Source: Nakamurella sp. A5-74
GTDB taxonomy: Bacteria > Actinomycetota > Actinomycetes > Mycobacteriales > Nakamurellaceae
NCBI RefSeq assembly: GCF_040438885.1
Contig: NZ_CP159218.1
Coordinates: forward strand, 3,596,001-3,660,000
Direction of reading: 5' to 3'
Length of the DNA stretch: 64,000 bases
A model generated the notes under the pieces. That model worked only from the letters and a program-made list of their open reading frames with translations, made no database searches and had not been told where the DNA came from. A program made the translations under genes and the position numbers. Positions 9,832 to 18,494 of the stretch are shown here, in pieces. How positions within the stretch are numbered: position 1 is the stretch's first letter; every line of letters starts with the position of its first letter.

Positions 9832-11210
9832 GCCGAGACTCCTTGCTGCGCAGTGCTGTTCGTAGCGTCCTGGGAGCCGGTGACGACGCCGTCGCGGACG
9901 GTGAACCGCCCGCGCAGCAGGGTGTGCCGAACGACGCCCGGCAGCTCCATTCCCTCGAAGGGGGTGTTGCGGGAGAGGCTGGCGAGCTCCGCCCCGCGCA
10001 CCGTCCAGCGCGCGTACGGATCGACGAACACCAGGTTCGCCGGTTCGCCGGCCGCGATCGGGCGACCATGGTCGGCCCGGCCGCCGATCTCTGCGGGCTT
10101 CTCGCTCAGCACCCTGGCCACACCCCGCCAGTCGAGCAGACCGGTCACCAGCAAGCTGTCGATGACGATCGACAGCGCCGTCTGCAGACCGAGCATCCCC
10201 GGCGAGGCCGAGTCCCACTCGCAGTCCTTGTCCTCCGCTGCATGCGGGGCGTGGTCGGTGGCGACGATGTCGATCACCCCGTCCGCGACCGCCTGCCGCA
10301 GCACCTGCACGTCAGCCTCCGTGCGCAGCGGCGGGTTGACCTTGTAGACGGCGTCGTAGCTGCGCGCCAACTCATCGGTGAGCAGCAGGTGGTGCGGCGT
10401 CACCTCCGCGGTGACGGCGGTGCCGCGCGCCTTGGCCGCAGCGACCACCGCCACGGACCCGGCGGTGGACAGATGGCAGACGTGCAGCCGGGATCCGACG
10501 TGGTCGGCCAGCAGACAGTCGCGGGCGATGATCGCCTCCTCGGCGACGGCGGGCCAACCGGCCAGCCCGAGCACCGCGGAGACGTCCCCCTCGTGCATCT
10601 GCGCGCCGACCGTCAACCGCGGTTCCTGGGCGTGCTGGGCGATGACTCCGCCGAACGCCTTCACGTACTCCAGCGCGCGGCGCATCAGCAGCGGATCGGC
10701 GACGCAGTCGCCGTCGTCGGAGAACACCGTGACCCCGGCCGCGGAGGCGTTCATCGCGCCGAGCTCGGCGAGCTGCTGCCCCTGCCGTCCGACGGTGACA
10801 GCACCGATCGGCTGCACGTCCACCAGACCGACGTCCGCACCGAGCCGGTAGACCTGCTCGACGACACCGGCGGTGTCCGTTGTCGGGTGCGTGTTCGGCA
10901 TCGCGAAGACCGCGGTGAAACCGCCCAGAGCCGCTGCAGCAGAACCGGTCTCGACGGTCTCGGCGTCCTCCCGACCAGGCTCGCGCAAATGCGTGTGCAG
11001 GTCGACCAGACCTGGCAGCGCCACGAGTCCGCCGCCATCGGTCTCGACGAGTGCGATGTCCGATTCGCGAGCGGCTCGTTCGGCAGCTGCGCGGGCGTCG
11101 GCGCCCACTGTGAGGATCACGCCGCCGGCGATCGCGATGTCGGCCGGCTCCTCACCGTAGGGAGCGGCCCCGGTGATCAACAGGGGTGGTGCAGGGTAGG
11201 GGTGGCTCAC
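9828..11210 (-). CDS. pyrC: Dihydroorotase, class I
   Basis: A 460-aa zinc amidohydrolase that cyclises carbamoyl aspartate to dihydroorotate. Metal-binding motifs are [10 protein letters not shown] near the N-terminus, the histidines in AQHAQEPRL and CHLSTAGS, and the late catalytic [17 protein letters not shown] is typical of the class-I (long) form. It overlaps pyrB and carA by ATGA quartets, so translational coupling is likely. The N-terminal 70 residues hold the composite beta domain. Confidence 0.95.
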   Translation of the reverse strand: MSHPYPAPPLLITGAAPYGEEPADIAIAGGVILTVGADARAAAERAARESDIALVETDGGGLVALPGLVDLHTHLREPGREDAETVETGSAAAALGGFTAVFAMPNTHPTTDTAGVVEQVYRLGADVGLVDVQPIGAVTVGRQGQQLAELGAMNASAAGVTVFSDDGDCVADPLLMRRALEYVKAFGGVIAQHAQEPRLTVGAQMHEGDVSAVLGLAGWPAVAEEAIIARDCLLADHVGSRLHVCHLSTAGSVAVVAAAKARGTAVTAEVTPHHLLLTDELARSYDAVYKVNPPLRTEADVQVLRQAVADGVIDIVATDHAPHAAEDKDCEWDSASPGMLGLQTALSIVIDSLLVTGLLDWRGVARVLSEKPAEIGGRADHGRPIAAGEPANLVFVDPYARWTVRGAELASLSRNTPFEGMELPGVVRHTLLRGRFTVRDGVVTGSQDATNSTAQQGVSA

Positions 11211-12232
11211 GCGGTGCCTTCCATTTCTCCGGACAGAAGCAGGTACAACACGGCCATCCGGACGGTGACGCCGTTGCCGACCTGCTCGACGATGAGCGAC
11301 CCGGCGCCGTCGGCGACGTCCGGGGTGATCTCCATGCCGCGGTTCATCGGGCCCGGGTGCAGTACGACTCCGTGCGGAGCCAGCAGGCTGCGGCGGCGGC
11401 CGTCGAGGCCGAAGGAGCGGGAGTACTCGCGGGCCGTCGGGAAGAACGATCCGCTCATCCGCTCCCGCTGCACCCGCAGCATCATCACCGCGTCCGCACC
11501 GCGCAGGGATGCGTCCAGGTCGTAGGAGACCGTTGCGGGCCAGGCGGACACGCCGACCGGCAGCAGGGTGGGCGGCGCCACCAGTTCGACCTGGGCGCCC
11601 AGCGTGGACAGCAGCAGCACATTGGACCGCGCGACCCGCGAGTGCAGGACGTCGCCGACCACGACGATCTTCCGGCCTTCCAACTCGCCGAGGTGGCGCC
11701 GGAGGGTGTAGGCGTCCAACAGCGCCTGGGTGGGGTGCTCGTGGGTGCCGTCACCCGCGTTCACCACGCTGCCCTCGACCCACTGGCACAGGCGTTGCGG
11801 GGCGCCGGAGGCGAAATGTCGGCACACCACGGCATCCGCCCCCATCGCCTGGAGGGTGAGCGCGGTGTCCTTGAGCGACTCGCCCTTCGAGACGCTGGAG
11901 CCCTTGGCGGAGAAGTTGATGACGTCGGCGGACAACCGCTTGGCCGCCACCTCGAACGAGACCCGGGTACGGGTGGAGTCCTCGTAGAACAGGTTGACGA
12001 CGGTGCGGCCGCGGAGCGTCGGCAGCTTGCGCACCTCGCGACCCGCCATGGCCTGTTCCAGTCGCCGGGCGGTGTCCAGCACGTGCAGCGCCGTTGGACG
12101 GTCCAGATCGCCCGCCGAGAGCAGATGCCGGGGCATCCGCGGCGCTGGGCCGACCGGACCCGAGGGTGCGGAGTCGGCGGGACCGGACGTTGCGGGCGCA
12201 GTCTGTCCTGGTGTGTGGGTAGCGGTGCTCAT
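11207..12232 (-). CDS. pyrB: Aspartate carbamoyltransferase catalytic chain
   Basis: Condenses carbamoyl phosphate and aspartate. The carbamoyl-phosphate site [12 protein letters not shown] and the SKGESLKDT loop are intact. [17 protein letters not shown] and [12 protein letters not shown] are further conserved blocks. At 341 aa it exceeds the usual 310 or so because of a Pro/Ser/Ala-rich leader of about 30 residues before RHLLSAGDL. The leader is kept because ATG 12232 makes the ATGA overlap with pyrR. No pyrI regulatory chain is present, as usual in actinobacteria. Confidence 0.95.
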   Translation of the reverse strand: MSTATHTPGQTAPATSGPADSAPSGPVGPAPRMPRHLLSAGDLDRPTALHVLDTARRLEQAMAGREVRKLPTLRGRTVVNLFYEDSTRTRVSFEVAAKRLSADVINFSAKGSSVSKGESLKDTALTLQAMGADAVVCRHFASGAPQRLCQWVEGSVVNAGDGTHEHPTQALLDAYTLRRHLGELEGRKIVVVGDVLHSRVARSNVLLLSTLGAQVELVAPPTLLPVGVSAWPATVSYDLDASLRGADAVMMLRVQRERMSGSFFPTAREYSRSFGLDGRRRSLLAPHGVVLHPGPMNRGMEITPDVADGAGSLIVEQVGNGVTVRMAVLYLLLSGEMEGTA

Positions 12233-12825
12233 GCTCGGATCAACTCCACGAGATCTCGACCGTCGCGTTCGACGAGCCGGACGGCGACATCGTCGACCGG
12301 GGACGTGGGGATGTTCTTGCCGACGTAGTCGGCGCGGATCGGCAGCTCCCGATGCCCGCGATCGATCAGCACCGCGAGCTGGACGGCGGCCGGCCGGCCG
12401 AGATCACGCAGCGCATCCAGCGCAGCCCGGACGGTGCGGCCGGAGAACAGCACGTCGTCGACGAGCACACAGACCCGGTTGTCGACCCCTTCGGGCGGGA
12501 TGTGGGTCTCCTCGAGCGTCCTGGGGGGACGGCGACGCAGATCGTCGCGGTAGAGGGTGATGTCGAGCGAGCCGACCGGGCACGGATGTCCGGAGAAGAC
12601 CGAGATCCGCTCCGCCAGCCGCGCGGCGAGGTCGGTTCCCCTGGTCGGAATACCGAGCAGGGTGAAGGGTCGGTCACCGAGGCGTTCGAGGATCTGGTGA
12701 GCGATCCGGTCGACGGTCCGGGAGAGATCACCGGATGTCAACACGATGGCGTTGCCGCGGGTGTCGCCGGCGGCGGAACCCGGCTGCTCCCTTGTCGGGC
12801 GCGCAGAACTGGGTCCAGGATTCAT
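12229..12825 (-). CDS. pyrR: Bifunctional pyr operon RNA-binding regulator / uracil phosphoribosyltransferase
   Basis: A 198-aa PyrR with the PRPP motif [19 protein letters not shown] and the conserved IPTRG and DITLYRDDL segments. PyrR binds a hairpin in pyr mRNA when UMP is high and also has weak uracil phosphoribosyltransferase activity. It is the first gene of the operon. A strong SD (AAAGGAG, 12834-12840) precedes ATG 12825, and a PyrR-type binding loop lies immediately upstream of that SD. The first 22 residues are a variable leader. Confidence 0.95.
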   Translation of the reverse strand: MNPGPSSARPTREQPGSAAGDTRGNAIVLTSGDLSRTVDRIAHQILERLGDRPFTLLGIPTRGTDLAARLAERISVFSGHPCPVGSLDITLYRDDLRRRPPRTLEETHIPPEGVDNRVCVLVDDVLFSGRTVRAALDALRDLGRPAAVQLAVLIDRGHRELPIRADYVGKNIPTSPVDDVAVRLVERDGRDLVELIRA

Positions 12826-12833
12826 CCCGGGCT

Positions 12834-12858
12834 CTCCTTTCCCGCCTCACCGGACGGG
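12834..12858 (-). promoter_or_regulatory. PyrR-binding RNA loop overlapping the pyrR ribosome-binding region
   Basis: On the transcript, CCCG-UCCGGUGAGG-CGGG (12858 to 12841) forms a hairpin whose loop matches the PyrR consensus UCCNGNGAGG. The SD AAAGGAG follows immediately. No terminator/antiterminator pair is seen, so PyrR would act by blocking translation, as reported for mycobacteria. A TACGAT -10-like hexamer at 12882-12887 would give a leader of roughly 50 bases. Confidence 0.72.
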
Positions 12859-12934
12859 TTTGAAGGAAGTGGCTGTCTGCCATCGTAGCCGGGACGCAAG
12901 TTCAGGACACAGGCCCCTCCAGGGTGTACAGATC

Positions 12935-12968
12935 GGTCGGGGGCACTACTCTTCGTAGCGGACCGACC
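12935..12968. promoter_or_regulatory. Nested palindrome between pyrR and bldD
   Basis: GGTCGG (12935-12940) pairs with CCGACC (12963-12968), and inside it CTAC (12946-12949) pairs with GTAG (12955-12958). It lies 47 bases upstream of the bldD start in the divergent promoter region. It may be an operator for BldD autoregulation or a leader hairpin. It does not clearly match the published BldD box, so the role is open. Confidence 0.4.
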
Positions 12969-13014
12969 TATCGCGTCACGGTCAGTAGTGTCGGGGGACA
13001 CGGGAGGAGTGAGC

Positions 13015-13494
13015 ATGCAGGATTACGCGCACGCACTCGGTGCTCGGCTTCGCGCCGTGCGAAACCAGCAAGGTCTGAGCCTGCACGGCGTCGAGGAGAA
13101 ATCCACCGGCCGCTGGAAGGCCGTCGTCGTCGGCTCCTACGAACGCGGCGATCGGGCCATCACGGTGACCAAGCTGGCCGAGCTGGCCGAGTTCTACTCC
13201 GTGCCGATCACCGAACTGCTGCCGGACGTGAACCTGACCTCCTCCAGCGCGCCGACCGCCAAGCTGGTCATCGACCTCGAGCGACTCTCCGAGCTGCCGA
13301 CGTACCAGGCCGGCCCGTTGGCGCGCTATGCCTCCACCATCCAGTCCCAGCGCGGCGACTACCAGGGCCGCACGCTGACCATCCGCGCCGAGGACCTCCG
13401 CTCACTCGCAGTGATCTACGGAATGGGTGCCCAGACTCTGGCCGAGCAGTTCGTCGAATGGGGTGTGCTGCCCGAGGGCACCACCTTGCACTGA
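13015..13494 (+). CDS. bldD: BldD-family c-di-GMP-responsive transcriptional regulator
   Basis: A 159-aa regulator with an N-terminal XRE-type helix-turn-helix (residues 5-65) and a C-terminal domain carrying the c-di-GMP signature RXD-X8-RXXD: R113-G-D115, eight residues, then R124-A-E-D127. In Streptomyces, tetrameric c-di-GMP dimerises BldD and lets it repress developmental genes. The exact motif here predicts the same ligand. ATG 13015 with GGAGGAG upstream is preferred to an upstream frame extension. The bldD-nusB-efp neighbourhood is the conserved actinobacterial one. Confidence 0.93.
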   Translation: MQDYAHALGARLRAVRNQQGLSLHGVEEKSTGRWKAVVVGSYERGDRAITVTKLAELAEFYSVPITELLPDVNLTSSSAPTAKLVIDLERLSELPTYQAGPLARYASTIQSQRGDYQGRTLTIRAEDLRSLAVIYGMGAQTLAEQFVEWGVLPEGTTLH

Positions 13495-13527
13495 CGTCGA
13501 TCGGGATCTCCGCCGTCGACGCGGCGA

Positions 13528-14073
13528 TCAGTGTCGATCGTCATGCATGCTGCGAGCGCTCGCACTGGTGAGCCGCACGATCCGGTCCGGTTCAGGGCTG
13601 TGCGGCCAGAGCTCGATCAGCCCGTCCGTTGAGGGATCGTCCTGGGTTCCCGGCCGACGGGAAGCCGCATCGCGATCCAACTCGGACAGCCGCACCCGGT
13701 AGCTGCCCGGCGCGAGCTCCGGAAGTTCGCCACCGTCGAGGTCTTGCGTGGTCGTCCACCGCACGAACTCGGATGTCGGAATCTCGACCGACACCTCGAC
13801 GACATCGCCCCACTCCGCATCGAGCAGGCGGGGCTCGTCCTTCGTCACTTGCACGCGAACGCGCGAGTATCCGAACCCGCCCGCCAGGAAGAAGTAAACG
13901 CAGTCCGACCTACCGGTCCCGATGATCCCGTTGTGCTGACCGCGGAACACCTCGTCGGGATCGGGTGCACAGCCCTCCCAGTCCCAGAAGATGACCAAGG
14001 TGCCGTAGTCGGTGAGCACGACTCGATCGAGCAACACCGTCGGCCCAGCAGGTGCATCCAGCGGGAACGTCAT
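13528..14073 (-). CDS. Hypothetical protein translated with a WYL regulator
   Basis: A 181-aa protein I cannot assign. It starts at ATG 14073 inside an ATGA overlap with the WYL-domain regulator, so the two are co-translated. It is acidic and beta-rich in appearance, with several aromatic patches (LVIFWDWEGCAPDP, VYFFLAGGFGYSRVRVQV) and no membrane helix or signal peptide. It ends close to bldD, convergent with it. It may be a small sensor or effector partner of the regulator, but nothing in the sequence shows this. Confidence 0.6.
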   Translation of the reverse strand: MTFPLDAPAGPTVLLDRVVLTDYGTLVIFWDWEGCAPDPDEVFRGQHNGIIGTGRSDCVYFFLAGGFGYSRVRVQVTKDEPRLLDAEWGDVVEVSVEIPTSEFVRWTTTQDLDGGELPELAPGSYRVRLSELDRDAASRRPGTQDDPSTDGLIELWPHSPEPDRIVRLTSASARSMHDDRH

Positions 14074-15068
14074 CGATCCACCGGTGCCAGTAGTCGGCGC
14101 GCAGCGTCCTCGGCGGCTCCCAGGAGCTCGGCACCACCGACGATCCGGAACTCCAGCGGGATCTCCACCAGCACACTGAGATACCAGCGCAGGTCCTGTG
14201 TGGTTCCAGCAAGCCGACAGCTGTTGCCCGGCAACGGTTCCAGGCTTCCCATGCTGCGCGGGACCCAGTGCTGCACCTCCGCGACCGAGGCGGTGAATTC
14301 GATCACCGCCTGATGTCGCCAGCCCTCGCTGAGGTGCTGCTCGACGACCTCGAGGACCCTCAGATCCGTTGGTGCGGAGAAGGTCTCGTGCTCCAGCCCG
14401 ACCTCGTCCATGCGATCGATCCGCAACAACCGCCGGGCATCCGACGTGTGCGACCAGCACAGCAGGTACCACAGCTCGCGACGCAGCACCACGGCCCACG
14501 GCGCCACCGTCATCCGGCGGCTCTCCTGGGACGAGAGGCGGTACCGGAAGCCGACCAGACGGGCATCGTCCACCGCCCGCACCAGGACCGCGAGGAGCTC
14601 CGGATCCGGTTGCGGCGCAGATGATCTACGCGTTCGGTGCACCGTTCGCAGCAGCTCTGCAGACGCCGCCACCGGTGCCGGCAGCACCCGTAGGATCTTG
14701 GCGACGGCCCGCTGCCGGGCGGTCCGCGCGACGGCGTCCCCTCTCACGGTCCCGTCGCCCGAACCGGCGACTGCGTCCGCGTCGTCGCTGCCAGGCAGCA
14801 CCGCCATCAGCAGGCCCAGCGCCTCCGCGGTGGTGAGCATCAGCGGTGGCAGACGGAACGAGCGCCCCAGCCGGTAGCCGCCGTACCGCCCGGGAGTCGA
14901 CTCGATCGGGATGTCCGCCTCGCGCAGCGTCTGGACGTAGCGCCGCGCCGCGCGGTCGGAGACTCCGAGCCGGCGGGCCAGCGCATCAGCGGTGATACCG
15001 GGGGCGCCCTGGATCGTCTCCAGGGCCAGCAGCGCTCGCGCGACTGGACCTGCGACGTCCGCACCCAT
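14070..15068 (-). CDS. HTH-WYL transcriptional regulator (YafY-like)
   Basis: 332 aa with an N-terminal winged HTH (DALARRLGVSDRAARRYVQTLREADIPIE split over residues 28-57) followed by GRYGGYRLG, then a WYL-type ligand domain. A variable acidic linker and the VLRRELWYLLCWSHTSDARRLL block are typical. Such regulators usually sense a nucleotide or metabolite and control a divergent gene, here the DinB-like protein. TAGATT lies exactly six bases before the ATG, indicating a leaderless transcript. It overlaps the downstream hypothetical gene by four bases. Confidence 0.85.
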   Translation of the reverse strand: MGADVAGPVARALLALETIQGAPGITADALARRLGVSDRAARRYVQTLREADIPIESTPGRYGGYRLGRSFRLPPLMLTTAEALGLLMAVLPGSDDADAVAGSGDGTVRGDAVARTARQRAVAKILRVLPAPVAASAELLRTVHRTRRSSAPQPDPELLAVLVRAVDDARLVGFRYRLSSQESRRMTVAPWAVVLRRELWYLLCWSHTSDARRLLRIDRMDEVGLEHETFSAPTDLRVLEVVEQHLSEGWRHQAVIEFTASVAEVQHWVPRSMGSLEPLPGNSCRLAGTTQDLRWYLSVLVEIPLEFRIVGGAELLGAAEDAARRLLAPVDR

Positions 15069-15074
15069 CCGGCA

Positions 15075-15123
15075 AATCTAGCCCCCGATGAGGACGAGTT
15101 CCGTCCGGGAACGGTTCTAGTTT
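15075..15123. promoter_or_regulatory. Divergent leaderless promoters and GTTCC-N5-GGAAC palindrome
   Basis: The minus-strand -10 TAGATT (15075-15080) serves the WYL regulator and the plus-strand -10 TAGTTT (15118-15123) serves the DinB gene, each six bases from the start codon. Between them GTTCC (15098-15102) and GGAAC (15108-15112) form an inverted repeat that could be the WYL operator. The binding partner is inferred from position only. Confidence 0.5.
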
Positions 15124-15129
15124 GCTTCC

Positions 15130-15699
15130 ATGACCGCCACAGACGCCACCTCCCGGACGCCGAACATCGACCTCGCGGACTACCCCGAACCACCGGTCGC
15201 CGGCGACGAGGTCGCTGCCCTGCTCGCCAGCCTCGATCGGCTGCGGTTCTACATCGCCTGGAAGTGCGGGGGTCTGACGGCCGAGCAGCTCGACCAGCGC
15301 CTGCCGCCGTCGGCGATCACCCTGGCCGGGATGCTGCAGCACCTCGCACGCACCGAGAACTCATGGTTCAGCTGGGTGTTGTGGGGTGAGCGACCGCGAT
15401 CCCCGTGGGACCAGCAGGACACACCCGACGAATGGGCCAACCCCTATCTCGGCGGCGAGCGGGACCCGGAAGCGTTGATGGCGCTCTGGCAGCAGTCGTG
15501 CGCCGAATCCCGGGAGCAGACTGCACGAGCCCTGGCCGCGGGCGGATTGGACCATCCCGGGGCGATGGACTGGGGCGACAGCCACCCGAACCTGCGCCGG
15601 ATCGTCCACGACATGATCGAGGAGTACGGCAGACACGTCGGTCACGTCGACCTGATCCGGGAGTCGATCGACGGCCTGGTCGGCGAGGACCCTGCCTGA
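15130..15699 (+). CDS. DinB/DUF664 family protein
   Basis: 189 aa, four-helix DinB-like fold of the DUF664 type. A conserved His in GMLQHLARTENSW and a second pair in EEYGRHVGHVDLIRE fit the metal-binding histidines of this superfamily. Members include mycothiol- or bacillithiol-dependent transferases, but most DUF664 proteins are uncharacterised. It is leaderless (TAGTTT, six bases before ATG 15130) and divergent from a WYL regulator, its probable controller. It is one of the accessory genes inserted between bldD and nusB. Confidence 0.82.
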   Translation: MTATDATSRTPNIDLADYPEPPVAGDEVAALLASLDRLRFYIAWKCGGLTAEQLDQRLPPSAITLAGMLQHLARTENSWFSWVLWGERPRSPWDQQDTPDEWANPYLGGERDPEALMALWQQSCAESREQTARALAAGGLDHPGAMDWGDSHPNLRRIVHDMIEEYGRHVGHVDLIRESIDGLVGEDPA

Positions 15700-15720
15700 C
15701 GCACGTCCGCGGTGGGCGGA

Positions 15721-16131
15721 TCAGCGCAGTCGGCTGCTGATCGCCTGGATCTGGCCGAGCACGCCGTTGACGAACTTCGGCGAGTTGTCGGTGGACAGCG
15801 TCTTGGCCGCCTCGACCGCCTCGTCGATCACCACGGCCGGCGGCACGTCGGTGGAGTAGACCATCTCGAAGATGGCGATGCGCAGGATCGCGCGGTCGAC
15901 GGCCGGCAGTCGTTCCAGCGTCCAACCCTCGATGTGCTGGCTCAGCAGGTCGTCGATCCGTCGCAGATGCCCGCTGACTCCGCGAATCAGCACCTCGGCG
16001 TACTCGCCGAGGATGTACGGCTCCGGCGAGTCGATCCGGTCGCTCATCACATCGATCGGGTCGACGCCCCTGGCCTCTGCTGCGTACAGCACGTCCAGGG
16101 CTCGTTTGCGGGCCTTGGATCTGGCTGACAC
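15721..16131 (-). CDS. nusB: Transcription antitermination protein NusB
   Basis: 136 aa, all-helical NusB domain. The N-terminal SKARKRALDVLYAAEARG and the central LPAVDRAILRIAIFEM are the RNA-binding and core signatures. It binds boxA RNA with NusE for rRNA antitermination. It begins with GTG and follows efp after a 169-base spacer containing a tandem repeat. The order pepQ-efp-nusB-bldD is conserved in actinobacteria. Confidence 0.95.
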   Translation of the reverse strand: MSARSKARKRALDVLYAAEARGVDPIDVMSDRIDSPEPYILGEYAEVLIRGVSGHLRRIDDLLSQHIEGWTLERLPAVDRAILRIAIFEMVYSTDVPPAVVIDEAVEAAKTLSTDNSPKFVNGVLGQIQAISSRLR

Positions 16132-16183
16132 GGCTGACTGCCTTCTGCTCGGGTGCCGCCGGGGCGGCGGGGGCGGGGCGATA

Positions 16184-16305
16184 CGACCGTCACGTCCGCG
16201 AAAGTCGGGTGCAAACGACCGTCACGACCGCGAAGGTCAGGTGCAAACGACCGTCACGACCGCGAAGGTCAGGTGCAAACGACCGTCACGACCGCGAAGG
16301 TCAGG
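16184..16305. repeat. 32-bp tandem repeat spanning the efp stop codon
   Basis: Units begin at 16184, 16216, 16248 and 16280. Units two to four are identical where complete, and the first is diverged by a few bases. Read on the minus strand each contains GACC-TTCGC-GGTC, a small hairpin. The last copy includes the efp stop codon (16301-16303), so the array lies at the efp 3' end and in the efp-nusB mRNA. No unique spacers are present. Confidence 0.92.
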
Positions 16306-16864
16306 AGTTGACGCGACCCAGGTAGCGGCCGTCGCGGGTGTCGACCTTGATCTTGTCACCGGTGTTGAGGAACAGCGGCACCTGGATCTCGGCGCCGGTC
16401 TCCAGGGTGGCCGGCTTGGTGCCGCCGGTGGAGCGATCGCCCTGCAGGCCGGGGTCGGTGTGCCGCACCACCAGCTCGACGGAGGCAGGCAGCTCGACGT
16501 ACAGCACGGTGCCGTTGTTCTGCGCGACCAGCGCCTCCTGGTTCTCCAGCAAAAAGTTCGCGACGTCGCCGACGGTCGCGGACGCCACGGTGATCTGGTC
16601 GAAGGTGTCGCCGTCCATGAAGACGAAGTCGGCGCCGTCCTTGTAGAGGAAGGTCATGTCCCGCTTGTCGACCGTCTCGATGTCGACCTTGATACCCGCG
16701 TTGAAGGTCTTGTCGACGACCTTGCCGGACATCACGTTCTTCAACGTGGTCCGGACGAAGGCTGGACCCTTACCCGGCTTCACGTGCTGGAACTCGGTGA
16801 TCGTCCAGAGCTGACCCTCGAGGTTCAGGACCACGCCGTTCTTGAAATCGCTGGTGCTCGCCAC
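16301..16864 (-). CDS. efp: Translation elongation factor P
   Basis: 187 aa, three OB-like domains. [18 protein letters not shown] contains the tip loop with the lysine that stimulates peptide-bond formation at polyproline stretches. The final domain has [24 protein letters not shown]. No epmA/B modification genes are nearby, as expected for the actinobacterial PGKGP loop type. GTG 16864 with AAGAGGAA upstream is the start. The stop codon lies within a 32-bp repeat unit. Confidence 0.96.
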   Translation of the reverse strand: MASTSDFKNGVVLNLEGQLWTITEFQHVKPGKGPAFVRTTLKNVMSGKVVDKTFNAGIKVDIETVDKRDMTFLYKDGADFVFMDGDTFDQITVASATVGDVANFLLENQEALVAQNNGTVLYVELPASVELVVRHTDPGLQGDRSTGGTKPATLETGAEIQVPLFLNTGDKIKVDTRDGRYLGRVNS

Positions 16865-16924
16865 TGTCGTTCCTCTTTCTGTACTCGCTGCGCCCGAGGC
16901 CGTGGTCGACGCCTTGTCGGCGCG

Positions 16925-18088
16925 TCACAGCTCCAGGAGTTCGGTGCCGGTCAGGGTGAGGACCTCGTACCCGGAAGCATCGGGCCCGCTCGCACGGACC
17001 ACCCCGGTGTCCTCGATGCGAACACCGCCGCGGCCGGTCAGATAGATCCCGGGTTCGACGGTGACGCACATTCCGGGTCTCATGATAGCCGTGGATCGAG
17101 CGTCCAGTGCCGGTGCCTCGTGGATCCGCAACCCCACCCCGTGTCCGAGACCGTGACCGAAGTACTCGCCCTGACCTGCTGCGACGATGACGTCCCTGGC
17201 CGCAGCATCGATCGCGGCACCGTCAGCACCCGCAGCGACGGCTACCCGACCGGCCGTCTGCGCCGTCAGCACGAGCGCATGCAGGTCCCGTTGCCAGTCG
17301 GCGGCGCGGCCCAGCACGAAGGTGCGGGTCATGTCCGAGTGGTAGCCGGCCACCTCGGCGCCGAAGTCGATCTTGACCAGGTCGCCCGCCGCCAGCGGAC
17401 GGTCTGTCGGCTCGTGGTGCGGGACGGCCGAGTGCTCACCGGCGGCCAGGATCGTCGCGAACGACGGTGCGTGGGCGCCGAGTCGCATCATCCGGAAATC
17501 CAGATCGAGGGCTGCCTCCCGTTCCGTCCGGCCGACGGCAAGTCCGCCGGCCTGGATCAGCCGGGCGAGTGCTTCGTCCGCCACCGCGCATGCCCGACGC
17601 AGCAGCGCGATCTCGCCGGCGTCCTTGATCTCCCGCCCGCGCTCGACCACGTCGCTGGTCGGCACCAACGCGAACCCGGCGTCCTGCGCCGCGGCGGTCA
17701 ACAGCCGGGAGCGCGCGACGGTGACGTGGTCGGCCTCGAATCCGCACCGACCACGGACTGAGGGCAGCAGCGCCAACTCGTAGGTGCGGTCGATCACCAA
17801 TGCCAGGTCAGGGGTCTGCTCGGCTGCCTGCAGCGCATACCGGTCGTCGGTGCACAGCGCGCTCGCCGGGTCGTCCCCGCCCGTGCCGCCAACGTCACCG
17901 GACCCGTCCCCGGACCCGGACCCGGACCCGGACCCGGACCCGATCAGCAGGGCACCGGCCGAACCGGTGAACCCGGTCAGGTACCGGATGTTCACCGGAT
18001 CCGTCACCAGCAGTGCTTGCAGGTCCGCGCTCCGCAGTGCAGCCGCCACCGCAGCGCGGCGACGACGATGATTTCCAGGGCTACCCAT
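16925..18088 (-). CDS. pepQ: M24 family Xaa-Pro peptidase
   Basis: 387 aa: an N-terminal creatinase-like domain and a C-terminal pita-bread metallopeptidase. Metal ligands appear in KIDFGAEVAGYHSDMTRTF (two Asp), HGLGHGVGLRIHE (His), VEPGIY (Glu) and GVRIEDTGVV (Glu). The N-terminal domain carries a Gly/Ser-rich insertion near residues 50-75 encoded by a six-base repeat (17896-17944). The transcript appears leaderless (TACCGT six bases before ATG 18088). It lies upstream of efp as in most actinobacteria. Confidence 0.93.
   Translation of the reverse strand: MGSPGNHRRRRAAVAAALRSADLQALLVTDPVNIRYLTGFTGSAGALLIGSGSGSGSGSGDGSGDVGGTGGDDPASALCTDDRYALQAAEQTPDLALVIDRTYELALLPSVRGRCGFEADHVTVARSRLLTAAAQDAGFALVPTSDVVERGREIKDAGEIALLRRACAVADEALARLIQAGGLAVGRTEREAALDLDFRMMRLGAHAPSFATILAAGEHSAVPHHEPTDRPLAAGDLVKIDFGAEVAGYHSDMTRTFVLGRAADWQRDLHALVLTAQTAGRVAVAAGADGAAIDAAARDVIVAAGQGEYFGHGLGHGVGLRIHEAPALDARSTAIMRPGMCVTVEPGIYLTGRGGVRIEDTGVVRASGPDASGYEVLTLTGTELLEL
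17896..17944. repeat. ggaccc hexanucleotide microsatellite in pepQ
   Basis: A run of ggaccc/cggacc hexamers encodes Gly-Ser pairs in the N-terminal domain of the peptidase. The six-base period preserves the frame. It probably forms a flexible loop and could vary between strains. Confidence 0.8.
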
Positions 18089-18094
18089 CGGCCC

Positions 18095-18133
18095 ACGGTA
18101 GGTGACGTTCCAACCCGAACGGGTGAGTACTGT
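18095..18133. promoter_or_regulatory. Divergent leaderless promoters of pepQ and the small membrane protein gene
   Basis: Minus-strand TACCGT (18095-18100) is six bases before the pepQ ATG. Plus-strand TACTGT (18128-18133) is six bases before GTG 18140. The -10 hexamers are only 27 bases apart, so the two promoters overlap. No clear -35 is seen. Confidence 0.55.
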
Positions 18134-18139
18134 TCAGCT

Positions 18140-18442
18140 GTGTCCTCCTCGGTCTGGATCCTGCTGCTGCTGCTGGTGCTGGGCGCGTGCGTCGTACTGG
18201 TGTTCGCTGCGCGGCGCGCGGCGACCCGGGGCGCCGATTTCACCGACGTCACCATCTCGCCGGAGCTCGCGGAGCGGGTGCGCAGCACTGCGCTGTCGGG
18301 CCGCCAGATCCTGGCCATCAAGATCCTGCGCGACGAGACCCGGATGCCCCTCGCCGCTGCCAAACTGGTCGTCGAGCGCATGGTGGCCAGACACCATCGC
18401 GATGCCGCGGGCGGGGCGACCCGCCCGGGCGACGCCAACTGA
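18140..18442 (+). CDS. Small membrane protein with L7/L12 C-terminal-like domain
   Basis: 100 aa beginning at GTG 18140, chosen because TACTGT lies six bases before it and the protein then starts with a membrane helix (residues 5-22). The soluble part, ILAIKILRDETRMPLAAAKLVVERM, follows the pattern of the ribosomal L7/L12 C-terminal domain (KxxxIKxxRExTGLxLxEAKxxVE). Such membrane-anchored L7/L12-like proteins recur in actinobacteria without known function. It precedes a nitroreductase gene on the same strand. Confidence 0.6.
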   Translation: MSSSVWILLLLLVLGACVVLVFAARRAATRGADFTDVTISPELAERVRSTALSGRQILAIKILRDETRMPLAAAKLVVERMVARHHRDAAGGATRPGDAN

Positions 18443-18494
18443 ACCGCACCGCACGCGAAGCCGACAGCAGCAGCCGATCGAGACGGGGGCACCG

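Noticed and set aside
12826-12900. Bacillus-type PyrR attenuator (terminator/antiterminator)
   Set aside because: Only the binding loop is present. No terminator stem with a U-tract precedes pyrR.
16184-16305. CRISPR-like array near efp
   Set aside because: Pure tandem 32-bp repeat without spacers.
15872-17761. 629-aa open frame on the plus strand
   Set aside because: Runs antisense through nusB, the repeat array, efp and pepQ, all clearly coding on the minus strand.
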